DNA of 64,000 bases from JADJDM01 sp044352985 (GCA_044352985.1 JBILCU010000009.1:83275-147274); one strand, 5' to 3'. Positions 45,367 through 54,801 are shown, counted from the first letter of the stretch. The notes: a model not told the origin generated them from the letters alone. Numbers and translations: made by a program.

Positions 45367-47331
45367 CTATTTATCAAAGTATTCTTCAATTTTAGTTATC
45401 CAAAATGGTTTTTCTGAAATTTCCATTTTACAGTAATTTTCGCAAATACTTAATTTGTTTTTGTCAATAAAATTGATAATATTTTCTTTTTCAGTCCTTG
45501 GATTAGTTCCGTCAGAAATTACCGGAAATATTATTGAATTATCACCTTTTACGAAACTATTATTTATATTCTCATCAAATTTAAATTTTTCAAAAGATTT
45601 CTTTGCATCTTCATCATCAGACTGTTCTATAGTCAGTTTTAGAGCTTCATAAAATGCTTTTGGAATTAATGATTCTTCTATCTCTGTTGGAAAGTTAATA
45701 TTTGTGTCAAGTCTAATAAGTTCAATTTCGTTTATAGTGTTCAATTGAAGTCGTCTTATAAGTAAAAGACTATTTTTTAAATCTTCTTGTACATTCTTGT
45801 TATTTAATCCTTGCAGGTCTGTGTCAATAAGACAGAATATTTTACCTTTTAATTCTTTTGCATCTGACTTTTGAGAAATTGGCGTGTATAGATAATCATA
45901 AAGCAGCTTTACTATTGCACAACCACCTACGGGCAATATTTTAAGTCTGTCAGTTTTTTTCAAATGCTTCTCAATATATTTTTTATCTTCTTCACTCTCT
46001 ACAATTAGCCAATTTGATTCTTTTACTCTTAATGAACTTATTATTGCTGATGCAAGGTCAAAGAAACTTTTGAATTGAACATCATTTGGGTGGCTACCAC
46101 GTTCTTCAAAATAGTTTCTAAATGAAAATTCTGTAATTTTTGGTGTATCAAAATTTATTGAGTCTATATGATACAAGTTTCCTTTTTCAACTATTGGTAA
46201 AGCACCATACCAATGTGTAGTCACAAGCAATTGATTATTGAATTGATTTGCTAATGATTCAAGTCTTTCAAACTGTTCATAACACATTGAAATATGAAGT
46301 GAGGATTCAGGTTCGTCAATTGCAAGAATAACCCTTTTCTTCCTTTCGGAATCTTGTGTTAGAAAAGCATATGCTATATCAATAAGTGCTTTTTTACGCT
46401 CTCCTGCGGATAAATTTTTTATTGGTTTTTTTGATTTTTTAAGTGTTCTCTTTGAGAAAAATGCATCAATTACAACATCAGTTAGATGGTTTGCTGTTAA
46501 ACGTGTTTTTGCTTTATAATCTTTTTCAAAATCGTATTCACCATCTATTTCTTGAATTATTTTTTCAACTTCATCTACAAAAACGTCTAAGTCTTCATTT
46601 ACTATATCTAAAATACTTAATTGCTTTTTTCTATCAGCTTTTGTAGGCAGTTTTTCGTTTAGTGTTTTTTCAATACGTTTTTTTACATTTTCACTCATTA
46701 ATTCTTGCATACCCCTTGACTCTAATCTGAGAAATTCTTCAATAGATGTTTCGACTGGAATGTATTGAAATGAGTAAAAACCAATTAATTCTATCTTTAA
46801 TGTTTGTAATGATTTTTGTAATTCTTGTGGTGTTTCAAATTCAGGGGTCTCTACAATTTTCTTCTTGATTTTATCATCAAATGTTATGAATACTTCTTGG
46901 TTTCTTTCTTGCTCTGCCCAAGTTGCAAATAAGAATAAGTAATGATTAGAGTGGCTTTTTAATATTAATTCCTTTTGCTCAAAAAATAGTTTGTAAGGTT
47001 TGTAATTAGTTGGTGACTGGCTCTCTAAAATTGTTAGCAATACTCCGTGAGTTGTTTTAATTATACTTCTTGACTTGTTAGAAAAATGCTTTAAATCTGA
47101 TTCTGAAAACAAAAATAATGGCGCTACAAAAGCTTCTGTCTTCTTTTCGGTGTTGTGAATGATAAATTGCCTACCATTAAAAAAAGTGTCTAGTGCTTCT
47201 AAAATAGAACTTTTGCCTGCTCCGTTATGCCCTATGAAAAGATTTAAATTTTCAAGTTGACGTAAACCAAAAGGAATGTATGTTGCACCTTTGTATATTT
47301 TGTAATGTCTTAAAAAAAGTCCTGCTATCAT
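45367..47331 (-). CDS. OLD-family-type ATPase with TOPRIM domain
   Basis: 654 aa. Walker A is GHNGAGKSS near residue 35. The ABC signature is NLSAGERKKALID and Walker B is VILAIDEPESSLH. A C-terminal TOPRIM follows: WLIVESEEDKKYI (acidic Glu) and FCLIDTDLQG (DxD). This is the architecture of OLD nucleases and of GajA/PtuA-type defence proteins. No UvrD-like (GajB) or HNH (PtuB) partner is adjacent, so it seems to be a stand-alone class. It is flanked by a boundary motif on its 3' side and a 150-bp gap on its 5' side. Confidence 0.82.
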   Translation of the reverse strand: MIAGLFLRHYKIYKGATYIPFGLRQLENLNLFIGHNGAGKSSILEALDTFFNGRQFIIHNTEKKTEAFVAPLFLFSESDLKHFSNKSRSIIKTTHGVLLTILESQSPTNYKPYKLFFEQKELILKSHSNHYLFLFATWAEQERNQEVFITFDDKIKKKIVETPEFETPQELQKSLQTLKIELIGFYSFQYIPVETSIEEFLRLESRGMQELMSENVKKRIEKTLNEKLPTKADRKKQLSILDIVNEDLDVFVDEVEKIIQEIDGEYDFEKDYKAKTRLTANHLTDVVIDAFFSKRTLKKSKKPIKNLSAGERKKALIDIAYAFLTQDSERKKRVILAIDEPESSLHISMCYEQFERLESLANQFNNQLLVTTHWYGALPIVEKGNLYHIDSINFDTPKITEFSFRNYFEERGSHPNDVQFKSFFDLASAIISSLRVKESNWLIVESEEDKKYIEKHLKKTDRLKILPVGGCAIVKLLYDYLYTPISQKSDAKELKGKIFCLIDTDLQGLNNKNVQEDLKNSLLLIRRLQLNTINEIELIRLDTNINFPTEIEESLIPKAFYEALKLTIEQSDDEDAKKSFEKFKFDENINNSFVKGDNSIIFPVISDGTNPRTEKENIINFIDKNKLSICENYCKMEISEKPFWITKIEEYFDK

Positions 47332-47481
47332 TGATTTAATGTCATTTTGTTAATATTACGCAAAACAGTTTGAAATCAGGCATCAATTTTTGGCTATTTT
47401 TTCACCTCTGTATTTGAGTATCCATAAGCTAAATTGAGCTTGCGCTATTATGCATTCGGGCTTTTGTGAGTTTAGAATGAC

Positions 47482-48138
47482 TCATAAATTGCTTATGTTG
47501 TTTTTTTTATATTTGTCTAATATAGCAGAATTACTGATGTCTGTATAAATGTTGTCAAGCATACCTACAATTTCAACATGCAATACTTCATATTCTGCCT
47601 TGTTTAATGGAGGTTGATTTCCATGTGCAATATCGTTTCTGTACTTTAATAATTGTTTGTCGATTAAATTAGACTTAAGTTCATAAGACGTAATGTCTAA
47701 ACCAATCGTGGCAAATATTTCTTTTAAAATTATCGAATTCAAATTTGATTGTGTTTTTATTGATTCAGTTTCAGAAAATAAAGCTCTTTCGTCGAGATTG
47801 TTTTGAAAATAGTCAATAAACTGAATGTGCAAAGTTGCTTTATTTGTCTCCGAAAACTCTTTCATTTTTTGTTTTAGTGATAATGCTAAAATATTAGAAT
47901 TTACTTGATTGAGATTTAGCCGTTGGAATTTTATATACGTTAAATAACTTTCTGCTGAATTTTTGACAAATCCCTCCCAGTGAGCATATAGCAAGACAGA
48001 AGCACAACGTAAAGCAGTAGATAGGGCTTTAGGATTTGCAGTAACAACATTATTATATAGAGTTGTCAATTCCTTTTTTCTCCATGCTAAGTCTGCAGTT
48101 AAAAAATCAATTAATTCTTCTTTACTTCTAATTTTCAT
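47482..48138 (-). CDS. HEPN-domain protein (MAE_28990/MAE_18760 type)
   Basis: 218 aa, helical. LYAHWEGFVKNSAESYLTYI and the RNase motif RNDIAHG (R-x4-H) match the HEPN-like nucleases that pair with DUF262 proteins. Its start overlaps the stop of the DUF262 gene (ATGA). Likely an RNA-cutting toxin or effector kept in check by its partner. The target is unknown. Confidence 0.78.
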   Translation of the reverse strand: MKIRSKEELIDFLTADLAWRKKELTTLYNNVVTANPKALSTALRCASVLLYAHWEGFVKNSAESYLTYIKFQRLNLNQVNSNILALSLKQKMKEFSETNKATLHIQFIDYFQNNLDERALFSETESIKTQSNLNSIILKEIFATIGLDITSYELKSNLIDKQLLKYRNDIAHGNQPPLNKAEYEVLHVEIVGMLDNIYTDISNSAILDKYKKNNISNL

Positions 48139-49256
48139 GGACGCAATAACTTTTCTCCTAATGGAAGAAGGACAGGAACTCTTGATGTTACATTTACACC
48201 TGATCCATATCTTGCCTGAAAATTACCATCAGCCCAAATTTCTTTAACTTTAGAAGTCAATACGGCTTTAACCTTTTCATTATATCCGATTGCTATCCAC
48301 TGGTTAATATTCTTGCCAAGTCCAATTGCAATTGCCTCGAATGCTGCAACTAGAAACTTTCCTTCAAATCTTCCCTTAGTTTCACTATATTTTTGAAATG
48401 TCGAGTCTGCAAAAACATTGTCAAGTAACAAAAATGTTTCACGGAATTTTGTTTCCATGTCATTACGATTAAATTGAGGATCACTTGTAATTTCAACCAT
48501 CTTACTGGTAATAAATTCGCTAAAATCAGTTACAGTTTTTACTTCATTTGGGTCGATAGTATTTAAAATAACAAAACGGAGCGCAAGCTCCATATTGTAT
48601 TTTTCTTTTACTAATCTTTCAGTAATTGAAATTGAATTTAGGAAATGTGCATCATCAGCAAGCGATTTCAACCATTCGTAAAAAGTTTTATCGAGCATAA
48701 CCAATAAGCAGTTTCTTACTTCTTGGTCTGACAATTTTGAACCAAGTGTATTTAATCTTTGAAATAGCTCAAATTTAATAGAATCGTCACTTTCTTTCTT
48801 TACAATTTTTACATCAATTTTTTCTCTCTTAAATGCAATTCTCATAGCGGAATCCAAAGAATTTGCAGGGTCGTTATTGTTCTCCCAAACCTTTCCCTCT
48901 AATGAGGGAAGATAATCCGTTTTCACAAGTTTACTAGGTGGAAGTTCAGCCTTGTTTTCATCTTTTAAAATGCCAATAAATTCAAATATTGTGGAAAGTC
49001 TTTGTAGCCCATCAACAACATCCCAGACACCGTCTTTTCTTTGAGAAACAAATATTGAAGGAATTGGAATACCTAGCAAAATACTTTCTATAAGCTTCGT
49101 CCTTTGAGATGGGGTCCATCTAAAAAACCTTTGAAATTCGGGGTGGATGTCCAGTTCTTCATCTTTATATAAGTTTATGAGTTCTCCAATAGACATTGGA
49201 TAACCATCTGTACTTATATCTTTTTTCTTATTAATTATTTCGTCTTGCAGTGCCAT
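48135..49256 (-). CDS. DUF262 (ParB-like nuclease fold) protein
   Basis: 373 aa. The DUF262 signature is seen as IHPEFQRFFRWTPSQRTKLIESILLGIPIP and DVVDGLQRLSTI. The DGQQR-type motif (here DGLQR) is used for nucleotide hydrolysis in related GmrSD/BrxU-type proteins. First gene of a coupled pair with the HEPN gene. This gene pair is frequent in bacterial defence islands. Confidence 0.82.
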   Translation of the reverse strand: MALQDEIINKKKDISTDGYPMSIGELINLYKDEELDIHPEFQRFFRWTPSQRTKLIESILLGIPIPSIFVSQRKDGVWDVVDGLQRLSTIFEFIGILKDENKAELPPSKLVKTDYLPSLEGKVWENNNDPANSLDSAMRIAFKREKIDVKIVKKESDDSIKFELFQRLNTLGSKLSDQEVRNCLLVMLDKTFYEWLKSLADDAHFLNSISITERLVKEKYNMELALRFVILNTIDPNEVKTVTDFSEFITSKMVEITSDPQFNRNDMETKFRETFLLLDNVFADSTFQKYSETKGRFEGKFLVAAFEAIAIGLGKNINQWIAIGYNEKVKAVLTSKVKEIWADGNFQARYGSGVNVTSRVPVLLPLGEKLLRP

Positions 49257-49301
49257 TATTTTGTTTGTTTTTTATTAACATCATTTCTATAAATTCACCA
49301 G

Positions 49302-49438
49302 GTCGTTATAGCTTAACGACTTGGCGCAGTAGCAGATCTCGGAGCACAAAACTGTCAATACACCACAAAGGTTGATGCGAGGTAGAATGTTCAATTAACC
49401 ACGTAACCCGCCATTGAGCCAAACGCCTGTTACAAGCT
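49302..49438. other. attC-like imperfect palindrome A
   Basis: Left arm AGCTTAACGACTTGGC (49310-49325) matches in inverted form a right arm containing GCCAAACGCCTGTTACAAGC (49417-49437). GCTTAAC fits the integron RYYYAAC box. A perfect local hairpin GTCGTTA/TAACGAC (49302-49320) lies at the left end. It lies between the DUF262 and Cas2-like genes. Confidence 0.45.
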
Positions 49439-49442
49439 GGGC

Positions 49443-49718
49443 TTATTTTTGGTTGTTCTTTATCCAATTTGAAACTTCGTCTCCAAGTCCACGCCAAGCA
49501 GCACTATTACCCATAAGTCCAACATAAATTTTGTCATTGCTGTCAAGCTCTTGCACCAAATTGTCTCTAATTTGTGTTGCACTTTGTTCAGTCATAATTA
49601 AATATGAAGAACCACCAAGTCTCGCCCACCCATTATAGGTTTTAATCCTTTTTAGTAGACTTTCATAGTTTCTACCAGGATTACTTAAATCGTATGTTAC
49701 TATATATAATCGTTTCAT
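49443..49718 (-). CDS. Cas2-like (SinR-type) ferredoxin-fold protein
   Basis: 91 aa. MKRLYIVTYDLSNPGRNYESLLKRIKTYNGWARLGGSSYLI has the Cas2/VapD ferredoxin-fold opening (YIVTYDL with the catalytic-type Asp), then DKIYVGLMGNSAAWRG. No other cas gene or CRISPR array is present. Databases often label this type SinR family. It overlaps its upstream HEPN gene by ATGA, so the two make a unit in which HEPN and Cas2-like RNases are joined. Confidence 0.68.
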   Translation of the reverse strand: MKRLYIVTYDLSNPGRNYESLLKRIKTYNGWARLGGSSYLIMTEQSATQIRDNLVQELDSNDKIYVGLMGNSAAWRGLGDEVSNWIKNNQK

Positions 49719-50440
49719 TTTTTCTGGTAGATTTCGTTAACGTGTTTAGCAAATTTATTTACTATGTCTACACAGTCTTGTGCAAATTTTTTTGTTATGT
49801 CGTTTTCTTTCTGTTCAGTGTTGTTTAGGTCATAGTCACCACTATGAGCTATTACGTGTCGCCTTTGAGTATATGTATCTAATTTTTTCATCAAGTTTGT
49901 TTCGCTGATATCTGCTTTTTCTGAAACTTGTTTAAAAATATTTTGGTAACCTACTAATTCCATAAAGGTCTTTATTTTCCACTCACCTTGAAAGGATTTA
50001 GTGCCAAAATCTTCTTTTATATGTTTGTCAACTACTTCGTGTAAATTATATTTTCTAGCAGCTAACAATAGTTTGTCTTGGTTCAATAAATTTTTGAGAT
50101 AAGAAGATAGCTTTTCAGGCAATTCTTTTGTATTGTCAAGCAAGATGTTGTTTATCTTTTCAGTGACTATTGACCTTATAAATGCGTCTAAAGCTGATAT
50201 TGACAAAACGATTGCAGCTCTATAAGCATCACAAAAATGTTCTTCAATTTCAGAGCCTTTATCTTCAGAATGAAAGTCAATTAAATTTTGGGCTCGTTTA
50301 ATGCATCTTTGGAAGATGTCATAAGGTGTTAACTTAGGAGAAATTTCAACTTCCTCAGACGAAGTATTTTCACCTGTCTGAGTTGAGTTTGAATTTTTCT
50401 TTGTCAGTCGTCCACCGCCTTTTGTTTCTTTTTTATTCAT
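49715..50440 (-). CDS. HEPN-domain protein coupled to a Cas2-like gene
   Basis: 241 aa. A polar N-terminal tail is followed by a helical HEPN core: AAIVLSISALDAFIRSIVTEKI and the R-x4-H motif in TYTQRRHVIAHSGDYD. The basic Lys/Ser-rich leader (about 1-30) is unusual. It is the first gene of a pair with the 91-aa Cas2-like protein. The likely role is RNA cleavage in a toxin-antitoxin or abortive-infection setting. Confidence 0.72.
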   Translation of the reverse strand: MNKKETKGGGRLTKKNSNSTQTGENTSSEEVEISPKLTPYDIFQRCIKRAQNLIDFHSEDKGSEIEEHFCDAYRAAIVLSISALDAFIRSIVTEKINNILLDNTKELPEKLSSYLKNLLNQDKLLLAARKYNLHEVVDKHIKEDFGTKSFQGEWKIKTFMELVGYQNIFKQVSEKADISETNLMKKLDTYTQRRHVIAHSGDYDLNNTEQKENDITKKFAQDCVDIVNKFAKHVNEIYQKK

Positions 50441-50662
50441 TGGTTGTGTCGTTTTTTAGCCTTGCTTGTAACTTCTTTATTCCCGCTATAACGTTTCGCT
50501 TTTGCAACGAAATTGCTATGGCTTCGCGTAGATATATTTTGCATTATAGATTTATATATTTCATCAATAATCAAGCGGCTCGTTTGGTTACTAAGCATTA
50601 AACTTTCATCTTTATAAAGTTAAAATACATTTAAGAACCGTTTATTTCATTAATTAAATTCC

Positions 50663-50975
50663 AATGACAAAACTAACTTCCTGAAATGCTTTTTGCAATA
50701 CGTAGCGGTACCCGATTTTATGGCAAGTAGCGCTACTTGGTTTTAGAGCAAAAAATCAAGTAGGGAAAATTAGCAAGATCGTTTACTTTTATAGTAATTA
50801 CAGAATATACGACTAATTTAAAAATGTTAACTGAAAGCCTAAATCGATTGATAATTTTAGTTTTTTATAAATTTTAGTTTGGAGATTTTGGAATATTTTT
50901 TAAATTGATAATGACTTATCAAAGTAGTTTGTGTTTTTTTATAGTGCTTGTTTTAATTGAAATGGAAAAGTTGAT
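50663..50975. repeat. 313-bp direct repeat, copy 1
   Basis: Nearly identical to 59840-60153 over its whole length, with scattered substitutions. It contains the perfect palindrome CAAGTAGCGCTACTTG and ends in an AT-rich part. No open frame. Confidence 0.85.
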
Positions 50976-51029
50976 GTAAATGTAAGCTTACCCGTAATAC
51001 GAACATTTAAAATTAAAATATAACTCGTT

Positions 51030-51067
51030 GGTTTGGCGTGTTTTGTTGTTGGGAGCTAAGGAACACC
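51030..51067. repeat. module-boundary motif, copy 3
   Basis: GGTTTGGCGTGTTTTGTTGT then TGGGAGCTAAGGAACACC, 57 bp past the end of the repeat-rich T9SS gene in its direction of transcription. Confidence 0.6.
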
Positions 51068-51123
51068 TAATCAAGAGTTTTCGCCAAAAAAACTCATTAA
51101 TTAATTTAATACTAAAAATATTT

Positions 51124-53235
51124 CTACTCTATCACCACTTTATTTAACGCCTTGCCCATATTACTTTCGGTTACGAGCGTATAAATGCCTCGTGGTAATG
51201 TGCTTGTGTTTAAAGTGGTGTTGCTTTCTGTTTCTTTTTGCATTACTAATTTGCCTAACATATCATATACTTTTATACTTGTTTTGCCTCTTATACCTGT
51301 TATGTTTAAGGAGTTTGTGGCTGGGTTGGGGTAAATAAAAACTTCAACATTTTCTTTGTTATTACTTTTTATCTCATTTTCATTTATACCTACAACACCA
51401 CCTGTTGTAGTTTTAATTATTGTTCCACTTTCTCCAACAGCATAACCAGTATTTGCACCAGTAAAATAAACGGCATTTAAAGCATTAGAAGTACAACTTG
51501 TCTGTGCTGTCCAGTTACTACCTGCATTGGTGGTTTTAAGAATTGTACCACCCATTCCAACAGCATAACCATTATTGGCATCAGTAAAATAAACTGAATT
51601 TAAAAAATTATAAGATCCGATTGACTGTATTGTCCAGTCAGCACCTGCATTGATTGTTTTAAAAATTTTTGTAATGCCTGACCCATCACCACCAACTGCA
51701 TAACCAGTATTTGCATTAGTAAAATATACAGAATGTAAACTCTCAGTAGCTCCAGCTATATGTGGTGCTGACCAGCTAACACCTGCATTGGTGGTTTTAA
51801 TTATTGTATTAGTACCAACAACATAACCATTATTGACATCAGTAAAATAAACAGATATTAAACTATTCATAGTTCCACTTGTTTGTGGTGCCCAGTTTAT
51901 ACCTGCATTGGTGGTTTTAAGAATTGTCGCATTACCTGTACCACCGCCGCCAACAGCATAACCATTATTAGAATCAGTAAAATAAACGGAACGTAAAACA
52001 CTAGTAGTTCCGCTTATCTGTGCTGTCCAGTTTGCACCTGCATTGGTGGTTTTGAGAATTATACCACCATCACCAACAGCATAACCATTATTGGCATCAG
52101 TAAAATAAACTGAAAATAAAAAATTACTAGTACCACTTGTCTGTGCTACCCAGTTAGTACCTGCATTGGTGGTTTTAAGAATTTTACCACCTTCACCAAC
52201 TGCATAACCAGTATTGCCATCAGTAAAATAAACGGAATGTAAATGACTATTAGTTCCGATCGTATATGCTGTCCAGTTAGCACCTGCATTGGTGGTTTTG
52301 AGAATTATACCACCATCACCAACCGCATAACCATTATTGGCATCAGTAAAATAAACGGAACGTAAACCACTAGTAGTACCACTTATCTGTGCTGTCCAGT
52401 TAGTGCCTGCATTTGTGGTTTTACGTATTGTACCACCATCACCAACAGCATAACCATTATTGGCATCAGTAAAATAAACGGAGCTTAAACTATAAGTAGA
52501 TGTTCCGCCTGTCAGTGATGTCCAGTTAGCACCTGCATTAGTGGTTTTACGGATTTTTCCTTGGGCACCAACCGCATAACCAGTATTGGCACTAGTAAAA
52601 TATACTGAATTTAAATTTTCATAATTACCGACAGTTGACAGAACTGTCCAATTAGTACCTCCATCGGTGGTTTTACGGATTTGTCCAGTACTCCCGACAA
52701 CATAACCAGTATTAGCATCAGTAAAATATACGGAATTTAAAATACTAGAAGTTGTTCCGCTTGTCAGTGCTGTCCAGTTAACACCTGCATTGGTGGTTTT
52801 GAGAATTATACCACCCTTACCAACAGCATAACCAGTATTTGTATCAATAAAATAAACTGATAATAAATAATTACTAGTTCCACTCGTCTGTGCTATCCAG
52901 TTAGCGCCTGCATTGGTGGTTTTAAGGATTGTACCACTATTACCAACAGCATAACCATTATTGGCATCAGTAAAATAAACTGAAAATAAAAAATTACTAG
53001 TTCCACTTGTCTGTGCAGTCCAGTTAGCACCTGCATTGGTGGTTTTAAGGATTGTTCCATTACCACCAACAGCATAACCATTATTGCCATCAGTAAAATA
53101 AACTGAATTTAAACGATTTCCTAACGGAAAAGGGTTTTGCCATTCCCATGCAGTAGTTTGTGCTTTTGAACCGTTACTCAAGCCAATAAAAGCGAGCGAG
53201 GCAATTAATAATATTTTAGAAATTGATTTAATCAT
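51124..53235 (-). CDS. secreted 14-repeat YCF48/BNR-like propeller protein with T9SS sorting domain
   Basis: 703 aa, signal peptide about residues 1-25. Then come 14 repeats of 44-49 residues with the core SVYFTDANNGYAVG followed by GTILKTTNAGANWTAQ. The aspartate-box-like pattern is that of YCF48/photosynthesis-assembly-like beta-propeller repeats. The last ~80 residues are a T9SS type A domain (YPNPATNSLNITGI, KVYDMLGKLVMQ, LPRGIYTLVTES). The DNA repeats are close enough to suggest recent expansion or recombination. Probably displayed on the cell surface; ligand unknown. Confidence 0.88.
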   Translation of the reverse strand: MIKSISKILLIASLAFIGLSNGSKAQTTAWEWQNPFPLGNRLNSVYFTDGNNGYAVGGNGTILKTTNAGANWTAQTSGTSNFLFSVYFTDANNGYAVGNSGTILKTTNAGANWIAQTSGTSNYLLSVYFIDTNTGYAVGKGGIILKTTNAGVNWTALTSGTTSSILNSVYFTDANTGYVVGSTGQIRKTTDGGTNWTVLSTVGNYENLNSVYFTSANTGYAVGAQGKIRKTTNAGANWTSLTGGTSTYSLSSVYFTDANNGYAVGDGGTIRKTTNAGTNWTAQISGTTSGLRSVYFTDANNGYAVGDGGIILKTTNAGANWTAYTIGTNSHLHSVYFTDGNTGYAVGEGGKILKTTNAGTNWVAQTSGTSNFLFSVYFTDANNGYAVGDGGIILKTTNAGANWTAQISGTTSVLRSVYFTDSNNGYAVGGGGTGNATILKTTNAGINWAPQTSGTMNSLISVYFTDVNNGYVVGTNTIIKTTNAGVSWSAPHIAGATESLHSVYFTNANTGYAVGGDGSGITKIFKTINAGADWTIQSIGSYNFLNSVYFTDANNGYAVGMGGTILKTTNAGSNWTAQTSCTSNALNAVYFTGANTGYAVGESGTIIKTTTGGVVGINENEIKSNNKENVEVFIYPNPATNSLNITGIRGKTSIKVYDMLGKLVMQKETESNTTLNTSTLPRGIYTLVTESNMGKALNKVVIE

Positions 53236-53818
53236 TTTTGTTTTGAATTTTAAGTCCTAATTTCTACATTTGCAATTATTGAATTTACATCAAACTTTTG
53301 TAATATCTTATTTAATAAAGTAAATCCAATGTTTTTAAAATATTGGTTTTGTAATTTCAAATATACAAATTCTATTCTACATTTTAGTCTTTTTAGTTAT
53401 AACTTGGTGCAGTATAAACATATTGGTTGTTGATAATCCTGAATTCAAGCTTTTTTTTTATCAAACACACATTTAGCATTTTTTTACTCTTAAAAGCCTA
53501 ACTGACAAAGCAGTACAATTGATTGCCTTTTCATTAGCTAACTCATTTACTGATTTGTTTTCAAAGTAAAAGCTATAAAATAATACCTGGTTAATCCTGG
53601 TTAATTACTCCATATAACCGTGTATTACTTTTCTATAATAATCAATTCCCTTTTCAGAAATTTTTGCTCGCACTTTAAGATTATCAAGATTTTGTTTTAA
53701 ACATTTGCAAATTGAAAATTTTTTTCACGAAGTGGCCTTGAATTTTTGCAAATGCTAGCGTGTCTGCCCGCATTAATGGTAACTCCTGTTATAGGTTGGC
53801 CGTAGCACGCAGTTAATT
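53236..53818. other. 583-bp gene-free stretch
   Basis: AT-rich, no gene seen. The last 60 bp (53757-53812: GCGTGTCTGCCC...GTTATAGGTTGGC...GCACGC) resemble the boundary palindromes found elsewhere, but the pairing is weak. Confidence 0.5.
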
Positions 53819-54646
53819 TTAACTTGTCTTAATATCCTTTATACTTTCTTGTAACTCATATGCAATTTGTCTTACCGTTGGAAAAAGGGGTATAGTTTTT
53901 ACGCGGCCAGATGTATCATTATATGGAATTACAAAGGAATTAATTTGTTTAAATGCTGAATAGTTCTCGGCTTCGTCAACATCAACATGAGAATATCCGT
54001 CTTTATTCGCAAAGTTTAAAATCACATCCTTTCTTGAAAGTTTTAAACCCTGTCTATTGTCAAATATTTCACCGTTCCACCATGCGTCAAAGACCACAAG
54101 TTTTACTTGTGTTTTGTTGTGTAACTTATTTTTAAATAGTGGTGTAAATGTAAAATTGGATTCATTATTAACCACACTTATGTTTGCATAAAGAAGTCCG
54201 ACATATGGAAACGAGAAGGCCTCACTCGTTATTTCGATTGAACCTTGTCCGAAAGTAAAATTTGAAAGTCCATTAATAAGATTTGGTCCTTTTGAGTCAA
54301 TGTATTTTATTCCCTCTTTTAAATTTAGTTGAGTTAACAAGGACTTGCTTGGAGAAGTTACAGTTTTATTTGATAGAGATTTTAATTGTTGAATGAATTT
54401 ATTTGCCTCCTTAAATTTTGCGTCATCTGCTATGACCTTTCCTTTTAATAAATTTTCAAGGCTGTTTAATGCGGTCGTTGTCTTGGGGGTAGTCTGGGTT
54501 AACTGGACGTCATGAACTAGTGTCCGAATATGTCCGGCGATTCTTACGGCTTCAATTTCTGTCCCATTGTCATAGTCGGTGCAGCTTTTATCAAGGAAGT
54601 AAATTTGTTGTCGGTATATTTCTGATAAGTCTTTTGAATTTGTCAT
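53819..54646 (-). CDS. hypothetical cytosolic protein
   Basis: 275 aa. The N-terminal part EIEAVRIAGHIRTLVHDVQ with a helical run recurs in accessory-region proteins (pattern A-R-I-A-x-x-I-R-x-L-x-H-D) that I know only as hypothetical. The C-terminal half is beta-rich with LVVFDAWWNGEIFDNRQGLKLSRKDVIL. No signal peptide. It is a single-gene module between palindromic boundaries, so a defence-related role is possible but not shown. Confidence 0.55.
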   Translation of the reverse strand: MTNSKDLSEIYRQQIYFLDKSCTDYDNGTEIEAVRIAGHIRTLVHDVQLTQTTPKTTTALNSLENLLKGKVIADDAKFKEANKFIQQLKSLSNKTVTSPSKSLLTQLNLKEGIKYIDSKGPNLINGLSNFTFGQGSIEITSEAFSFPYVGLLYANISVVNNESNFTFTPLFKNKLHNKTQVKLVVFDAWWNGEIFDNRQGLKLSRKDVILNFANKDGYSHVDVDEAENYSAFKQINSFVIPYNDTSGRVKTIPLFPTVRQIAYELQESIKDIKTS

Positions 54647-54670
54647 TGTGTTTTTAATTATTCAGAGTCC

Positions 54671-54801
54671 GTCCAACGGTTTCTGGCTGTGCATTGGTGG
54701 GCGTTTGAAACCGAAAACTGTCTACCAGCACCAATGTTTATTAAATGCTCAAATGTTTCTATTCGCACTGTCTGCCCACTAACGCAAAACCCGTGTTGAA
54801 C
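54671..54801. other. attC-like site with GTTGAAC and GTCCAAC ends
   Basis: The outer boxes are GTCCAAC (54671-54677, fits RYYYAAC) and GTTGAAC (54795-54801, fits GTTRRRY). CAACGG on the left pairs with CCGTGTTG on the right. Inner arms: GGTGGGC/GCCCACT, CATTGGTG (54692-54699)/CACCAATG (54729-54736), and CGGTTTC/GAAACCG (54677-54713). Size 131 bp is in the attC range. Confidence 0.5.

Larger units (their letters stand above)
50441..51123. other. 683-bp gene-free stretch with repeats
   Basis: It contains a possible weak boundary palindrome near 50484-50535 (CGCTATAACGTTTCGC...), direct-repeat copy 1 (50663-50975) and boundary motif copy 3 (51030-51067). No gene seen. Confidence 0.55.

Noticed and set aside
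49306..49497. 63-aa minus-strand open frame
   Set aside because: It lies across the palindromic boundary site and overlaps the Cas2-like gene in another frame.
49443..49718. CRISPR-Cas system suggested by the Cas2-like gene
   Set aside because: No cas1, effector genes, leader or repeat-spacer array anywhere in the window; Cas2-like folds also occur in VapD/SinR-type proteins.
51124..53235. The regular DNA repeats as a CRISPR array or satellite
   Set aside because: Period is about 135-145 bp, in frame, and encodes a coherent propeller protein with signal peptide and sorting domain.
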